The notes under the pieces were generated by a model. That model searched no databases. It saw nothing but the letters and a program-made list of their open reading frames with translations, and had not been told where the DNA came from. A DNA stretch of 64,000 nucleotides from Ornithinicoccus hortensis (GTDB taxonomy: Bacteria > Actinomycetota > Actinomycetes > Actinomycetales > Dermatophilaceae), in NCBI RefSeq assembly GCF_006716185.1, contig NZ_VFOP01000001.1:3038001-3102000 (forward strand), given 5' to 3'. Numbering within the stretch: the stretch's first letter is position 1; each line of letters begins with the position of its first letter. Shown here piece after piece: positions 60,364-64,000 of this stretch. A program made the position numbers and the translations under genes.

Positions 60364-61341
60364 TCAGAGCCAGCCGGAGCGGCGGAAGGCGCGGTAGAGG
60401 ACGACGCAGACCAGCACCATGAAGGTGATCACCATCGGGTAGCCGAGGGCCCAGTGCAGCTCGGGCATGGTGTCGAAGTTCATCCCGTAGATGCCGGCCA
60501 CCATCGTCGGGACGGCGGCCATCGCCACCCAGGCGGAGATCTTGCGCATGTCGGCGTTCTGTTGCACCGAGACCTGGGCCAGGTGGGCGTTGAGCACGTC
60601 GGTGAGCAGCCGGTCGTATGTCTCGATGTGGTCGGTGACCCGGATCAGGTGGTCGGCGACGTCCCGGAAGCGCAGCTTGAGCTCCGGGGACTGCATCGGG
60701 CCGGAGGCCTCGTGCAGCCAGGTGACGGGGCGGACCAGCGGCTGGGCGGCCCGCTTGAACTCCAGCACCTCCCGCTTGAGCCGGTAGATGGTGCCCGAGT
60801 CGGTGCCGCCCGCCCCGGCGAAGACCGACTCCTCGATCTGGTCCAGGTCCCGCTGGATCTCCTCGTCGACGGCCAGGTAGGTGTCCACGATCGTGTCCAG
60901 GATGGCGTGGAAGACCCCCAGCGGCCCGAACTCCACCATCGGGCCCGGGTCCTCCTCCAGCCGTTTGCGCACCCCGACCAGCTCGGCCGCCTCCCCGCGG
61001 CGGACGGTGACCACGAACCGGTCGCCGACGAAGATCATCAGCTCACCGGTCTCGATGTCGGAGGTCTCGTCCACGTACCGGATGGTGCGCAGCGCGGCGA
61101 AGATGGTGTGGCCGTAGCGTTCCAGCTTGACCCGTTGGGCGCCGGTGATGGCGTCCTCCACGGCCAACGGGTGCAGCTCGAGTGCGTCCTGGACCTGGTC
61201 GAACTCGGCGTCGGTCGGGTCCTTCAACCCGATCCAGATGAAGTCCTGCCCGTCCCGTTGCCGCACCCGGGCCAGCTCCGCCGACAGGTCGGTGCACGGC
61301 ATCCGCCGCCCCTCGGCATACACCGCCTGGTCGACGATCAC
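60364..61341 (-). CDS. corA: CorA family magnesium/cobalt transporter
   Basis: 325 residues. The long cytoplasmic domain precedes two C-terminal helices with the diagnostic GMN motif (IYGMNFDTMPEL). Nearby VSVQQNADMRKISAWVAMAA is the conserved run before helix 1. It forms pentameric channels for Mg2+ in known members. GTG start at 61341. Three genes on this strand (DUF3618, GroES-like, corA) lie within 25 bp of each other and may be co-transcribed. Confidence 0.94.
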   Translation of the reverse strand: MIVDQAVYAEGRRMPCTDLSAELARVRQRDGQDFIWIGLKDPTDAEFDQVQDALELHPLAVEDAITGAQRVKLERYGHTIFAALRTIRYVDETSDIETGELMIFVGDRFVVTVRRGEAAELVGVRKRLEEDPGPMVEFGPLGVFHAILDTIVDTYLAVDEEIQRDLDQIEESVFAGAGGTDSGTIYRLKREVLEFKRAAQPLVRPVTWLHEASGPMQSPELKLRFRDVADHLIRVTDHIETYDRLLTDVLNAHLAQVSVQQNADMRKISAWVAMAAVPTMVAGIYGMNFDTMPELHWALGYPMVITFMVLVCVVLYRAFRRSGWL

Positions 61342-61361
61342 GGGTCAGCCCTTCCGGCCCA

Positions 61362-61688
61362 TCACAGGTAGAGGCCGGTGCGGCCGTCCTGCACCCGCTC
61401 GGCGGCGACGGCGTGCAGGTCCTTCTCGCGCAACAGGATGTACTCCTTGGTACCGAGCTCGACCTGGGCGGGGTCCTGCGGGTCGAACAGTACGCGGTCC
61501 CCCACCTCGACCTGGCGCACGTTCTGTCCGACCGCGACCACGTGCGCCCACGACAGGCGACGGCCGACGCTCGCCGTCGCCGGGATGACGATGCCTCCCC
61601 CGGACTTGCGTTCTCCCTGTTGCCCCTCCAGCGATACCAGCACCCGGTCGTGCAACATCCGGATGGGCAGCTTGCCCGGGTCGGTCAC
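61362..61688 (-). CDS. GroES-like co-chaperonin paralogue
   Basis: 108 residues with the Cpn10 fold: IRMLHDRVLVSLEGQQGERK, SGGGIVIPATASVGRRLSWA, VVAVGQNVRQVEVGDRVLFD. The mobile loop region (QQGERKSGGGIVIP) is present. There is no groEL next to it and the C-terminal third differs from housekeeping GroES, so this is probably a second copy with a special partner. GTG start at 61688, 8 bp after the DUF3618 stop. Confidence 0.85.
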   Translation of the reverse strand: MTDPGKLPIRMLHDRVLVSLEGQQGERKSGGGIVIPATASVGRRLSWAHVVAVGQNVRQVEVGDRVLFDPQDPAQVELGTKEYILLREKDLHAVAAERVQDGRTGLYL

Positions 61689-61696
61689 CGCGGTGG

Positions 61697-61978
61697 TCAG
61701 CCCCGGTAGAAGGCGCGGCGGGCAGCGCCGAGCAGGATGGCGAGGCCGGCGACGCTCCCCAGCGCCACGGCGAGCCGGTCGAACCGCAGATCACCGTCGG
61801 GGGTGAAGGCGGCCTCGTTGACCTTCCCCTTCAGGGCCACCACCTGGCGACGCTTGACCTCGGCCGGGCTGACCCGGAACACGAGTTCGTCGACGGTGCG
61901 TGCCAACCGGTCACGGTTGGCGGCCAGCTCCGCCTCGATCTCCTTCATGGAGCGAGTCGCCTTCTTGTCCCCGGCCAT
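61697..61978 (-). CDS. DUF3618 domain protein
   Basis: 93 residues. SMKEIEAELAANRDRLARTV and DELVFRVSPAEVKRRQVVAL match the DUF3618 helical pattern, and a single hydrophobic segment (LAVALGSVAGLAILLGA) near the C-terminus anchors it in the membrane. Common in Actinobacteria next to phage-shock or stress genes; function unknown. The ATG at 61978 has GGGAAGGGA upstream. It is divergent from bcp. Confidence 0.85.
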   Translation of the reverse strand: MAGDKKATRSMKEIEAELAANRDRLARTVDELVFRVSPAEVKRRQVVALKGKVNEAAFTPDGDLRFDRLAVALGSVAGLAILLGAARRAFYRG

Positions 61979-62071
61979 GTGGCTCCCTTCCCAACGGTCG
62001 ATGTCGCAGGTCCTTGCGCTGCCTGAGACGATAACGCAGAACACCCGTCGATCACCCAACGGAGGATGACT

Positions 62072-62542
62072 ATGACCCGTCTCGAGGCCGGCGCCGCCGC
62101 CCCCGCCTGGACCCTGCCCGACGCCGAGGGCAACCAGGTGTCCCTGTCCGACTTCGCGGGACGCAAGCTGATCCTGTTCTGCTACCCCGCCGCGATGACC
62201 CCCGGGTGCACGACCGAGGCCTGCGACTTCCGGGACAACCTGGGCGTCCTCCAGGCCGCCGGGTATGCCCTGGTCGGCATCTCACCCGACGCGCCGGAGA
62301 AGCTGGCCGAGTTCACCGAGAAGGAGTCGCTGACCTACCCCCTGGTCTCCGACGAGGACAAGTCGGTGCTCACCGCCTACGGCGCCTACGGCGAGAAGAG
62401 CCTTTACGGCAAGACCGTCGTGGGCGTCATCCGGTCGACCTTCGTGATCGACGAGGAGGGCAAGATCGAGCTGGCCAGGTACAACGTGAAGGCGACCGGC
62501 CACGTCGCCTCGCTCGCCAAGGCCCTCGGGGTCGCTGCCTGA
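62072..62542 (+). CDS. bcp: Thioredoxin-dependent thiol peroxidase (Bcp type)
   Basis: 156 residues, atypical 2-Cys peroxiredoxin. The peroxidatic Cys is in TPGCTTEACDFRDNL and the resolving Cys is five residues later, as in Bcp. It reduces peroxides in the cytoplasm with thioredoxin. GKTVVGVIRSTFVIDEEGKI is the conserved C-terminal half. The ATG at 62072 (GGAGG 6 bp upstream) is preferred over the ATG at 62066. Its stop overlaps the next start (TGATG). Confidence 0.95.
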   Translation: MTRLEAGAAAPAWTLPDAEGNQVSLSDFAGRKLILFCYPAAMTPGCTTEACDFRDNLGVLQAAGYALVGISPDAPEKLAEFTEKESLTYPLVSDEDKSVLTAYGAYGEKSLYGKTVVGVIRSTFVIDEEGKIELARYNVKATGHVASLAKALGVAA

Positions 62543-63555
62543 TGCACCAGGTGACCCTCGGCGACGGGCTCCGGGTCAGCGCGATCGGCTTCGGCGGGAT
62601 GGCGCTGAGCCGGGTCTACGGCGGCATCGCGCCCGAGGAGGCCCTGGCCACACTGCACGCCGCGGTCGACGCGGGGCTGACCTTCATCGACACCGCCGAC
62701 GTCTACGGCGAGCGCCCCGAGGGGGCCACCGGACCGGCCGGCACCAACGAAGAGCTGGTCGGGCGGTTGCTGCGGGACCGGCGCGAGGAGGTCCAGCTGG
62801 CCACCAAGTTCGGCATCCTGGACGCCGCCGCCGGCCAGACGCGGGGCGATGCCGAGTACGTGCGCTCCGCCTGCGAGGCCAGCCTGCGCCGGCTCAAGAT
62901 CGACACGATCGACCTGTACTACATGCACCGCCGCGAGCTGTCCCGCCCGATCGAGGAGACCGTGGCGGCGATGGCCGACCTGGTCTCCGAGGGCAAGGTG
63001 CGTCACCTGGGGCTGTCCGAGGTCACCGCGGACGAGCTGCGGGCCGCACAGGCCGTCCACCCGATCGCGGCCGTGCAGAGCGAGTGGAGCCTGTGGTCGC
63101 GCGACGTGGAGCGCCAGGTGGTGCCGACCGCGGCCGAGCTCGGGGTCGGCTTCGTGCCCTACTCCCCGCTGGGCCGGGGGTTCCTGACCGGCACGCTCAC
63201 CCGGGAGGACGTCGCCGGGTCGATGCGCGAGGGGCAGGAACGGTTCACCGGTGAGGCCTTCGAGGCCAACCAGCAGGTCGTGGACGTCGCCCGCGGCGTC
63301 GCCGACGACCTCGGGGCCACCCCGGCCCAGGTGGCGCTGGCCTGGTTGCTGGCCAAGGGTGTGGAGTTCGGCCTGGGCGTCGCCCCCATCCCGGGGACGC
63401 GCAGCAGCGACCGGGTCGTGGAGAACGCAGCTGCGGCGGACCTGCGGCTCACCCCCGAGCAGGTGGCGCGGTTGGACGCGGCCGCCGACCTCGTCGTGGG
63501 CGGACGCAACCTGCACGCCGGGCGACCCGAGTGGGTGTCGGCCGGGCGGGAGTGA
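62542..63555 (+). CDS. Aldo/keto reductase
   Basis: 337-residue NADPH-dependent oxidoreductase with a TIM barrel. Catalytic Asp and Tyr are in FIDTADVYGERPEG, Lys in LATKFGILD and His in LYYMHRRELSRPIE. The cofactor-binding end is VAPIPGTRSSDRVVENAAAA. The start overlaps the bcp stop by one base, so the two are co-translated. It resembles AKR13/AKR14-like enzymes that act on small aldehydes; the substrate is not predictable. Confidence 0.92.
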   Translation: MHQVTLGDGLRVSAIGFGGMALSRVYGGIAPEEALATLHAAVDAGLTFIDTADVYGERPEGATGPAGTNEELVGRLLRDRREEVQLATKFGILDAAAGQTRGDAEYVRSACEASLRRLKIDTIDLYYMHRRELSRPIEETVAAMADLVSEGKVRHLGLSEVTADELRAAQAVHPIAAVQSEWSLWSRDVERQVVPTAAELGVGFVPYSPLGRGFLTGTLTREDVAGSMREGQERFTGEAFEANQQVVDVARGVADDLGATPAQVALAWLLAKGVEFGLGVAPIPGTRSSDRVVENAAAADLRLTPEQVARLDAAADLVVGGRNLHAGRPEWVSAGRE

Positions 63556-63614
63556 CCGGTCCCGCGGACCCGGATCCGGACGGGTCCGCGGGGACGACAT
63601 ACGATCGCCCCGAA

Positions 63615-63696
63615 GCGCTCGTGGTGGAATTGGCAGACACGCAGGATTTAGGTTCCTGTGCCTTCGGGTGTGCGGGTTCAAGTCCCGCCGAGCGCA
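63615..63696 (+). tRNA. tRNA-Leu (anticodon TAG)
   Basis: 82 nt with a long variable arm (class II): acceptor GCGCTCG with CGAGCGC, anticodon loop TTTAGGT, variable-arm stem around GCCTTCGGGT, T arm GCGGGTTCAAGTCCCGC. Discriminator A; CCA not encoded. Confidence 0.93.
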
Positions 63697-63946
63697 CCCC
63701 ATTGCGGGTGTCCTCGCGACCCCAAATTTCCCAGAAGGTTCAACTAGACACACCCTCCCGTCATGCCACATCATTAGCCATGGAGAGGGCCTGTCCACAG
63801 TTGTCGCACACACCTGTGTGGCGACGCCCGCTCCCTTGGACGAGGGCAACGACCCGGTTGACCACTCCAGGTTGCTCCACCTCCACACCCACCCGCGGTC
63901 TCCCGGACCCCATGCCTGGCGACCGCTCGCACAAAAGGAACACCAT
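63697..63946. other. 250-bp gap with no convincing gene
   Basis: Less GC-rich than its surroundings, containing CCCAAATTTCCCAG and ACCATATG-type AT stretches. It lies between tRNA-Leu and a new secreted-protein gene and probably holds that gene's promoter. A short frame with TGTCCACAG and CGACAACTGTGG-like stretches shows no family signal. Confidence 0.4.
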
Positions 63947-64000
63947 ATGCGCCGCATTGCTACGACCATCCTCGCTGCCGCCCTCGCCGTCACCGGCCTC
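63947..64000 (+). CDS. Start of a secreted protein, 3'-partial
   Basis: The ATG at 63947 has AAAAGGAA upstream and opens MRRIATTILAAALAVTGL, the beginning of a Sec signal peptide. The window ends after 18 codons, so only export can be inferred. Confidence 0.6.
   Translation, partial: MRRIATTILAAALAVTGL

Noticed and set aside
63761-63946. 61-residue minus-strand protein with CDNCGQ
   Set aside because: Short, no ribosome binding site, no family match, and antisense to the likely promoter of the next gene.

Overview
The window reads as chromosomal DNA of a high-GC actinobacterium. GC-rich third codon positions, many GTG starts, 4-bp stop/start overlaps, a DtxR/IdeR-type iron box and the gene set (EttA, EfeUOB, oligoribonuclease, paired dynamin-like GTPases, DUF3618 and GroES-like genes) point to Micrococcales, perhaps an Ornithinimicrobium/Serinicoccus-like member of Intrasporangiaceae. 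That placement is inferred from gene content, not from a marker phylogeny.

Layout. 1-920 is the end of an acyl-CoA thioesterase. 1145-4312 is a lower-GC cassette: a small secreted four-cysteine protein, an ABC ATPase and two membrane proteins. 4434-9335 (minus) holds housekeeping genes (VOC protein, LLM oxidoreductase, pseudouridine synthase, EttA, SSB). 9506-16346 (minus) is an iron-uptake operon, efeU-efeO-efeB, behind an IdeR-like box and running by 4-bp overlaps into two membrane GTPases. 16427-19787 holds a frameshifted DUF916-like surface protein, a divergent LysR/EamA pair and a VOC protein. 19942-23719 is an Fbp-type ferric iron ABC transporter. 23852-32226 is mixed: DUF222-HNH protein, a VOC pseudogene, tRNA-Arg, a gammaproteobacterial-type TyrA, PrsW, Orn, YceI, an L,D-transpeptidase and an AraC regulator. 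32238-34325 is the stump of one ABC exporter half followed by its intact partner.

34336-42011 (minus) is a tightly coupled operon for oligopeptide-type uptake plus a CocE-family hydrolase and a TetR regulator. 42090-45697 holds a cupin, an unusual two-part alpha/beta-hydrolase-like protein and an ArsR/SRPBCC/NTF2/TfoX set. About 45820-52045 is an arsenic-resistance island: Acr3, a flavoprotein, three arsenate-reductase-type genes of which two are broken, two ArsR regulators, a decayed IS3-family element and a truncated integrase ending next to tRNA-His. 52273-64000 returns to core genes: YihY, ArsR/SRPBCC, tRNA-Lys, threonine catabolism (tdh-kbl), an amidohydrolase, CorA, GroES-like, Bcp, an aldo/keto reductase and tRNA-Leu.

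Two signals are not explained by the genes. One is a 33-bp tandem repeat directly after the stop codons of kbl and corA, in the sense orientation both times. The other is a frame-independent excess of the 8-mer GTATGCCG (CGGCATAC on the other strand) across the native DNA; I did not see it in the cassette at 1145-4312 or in the arsenic island.
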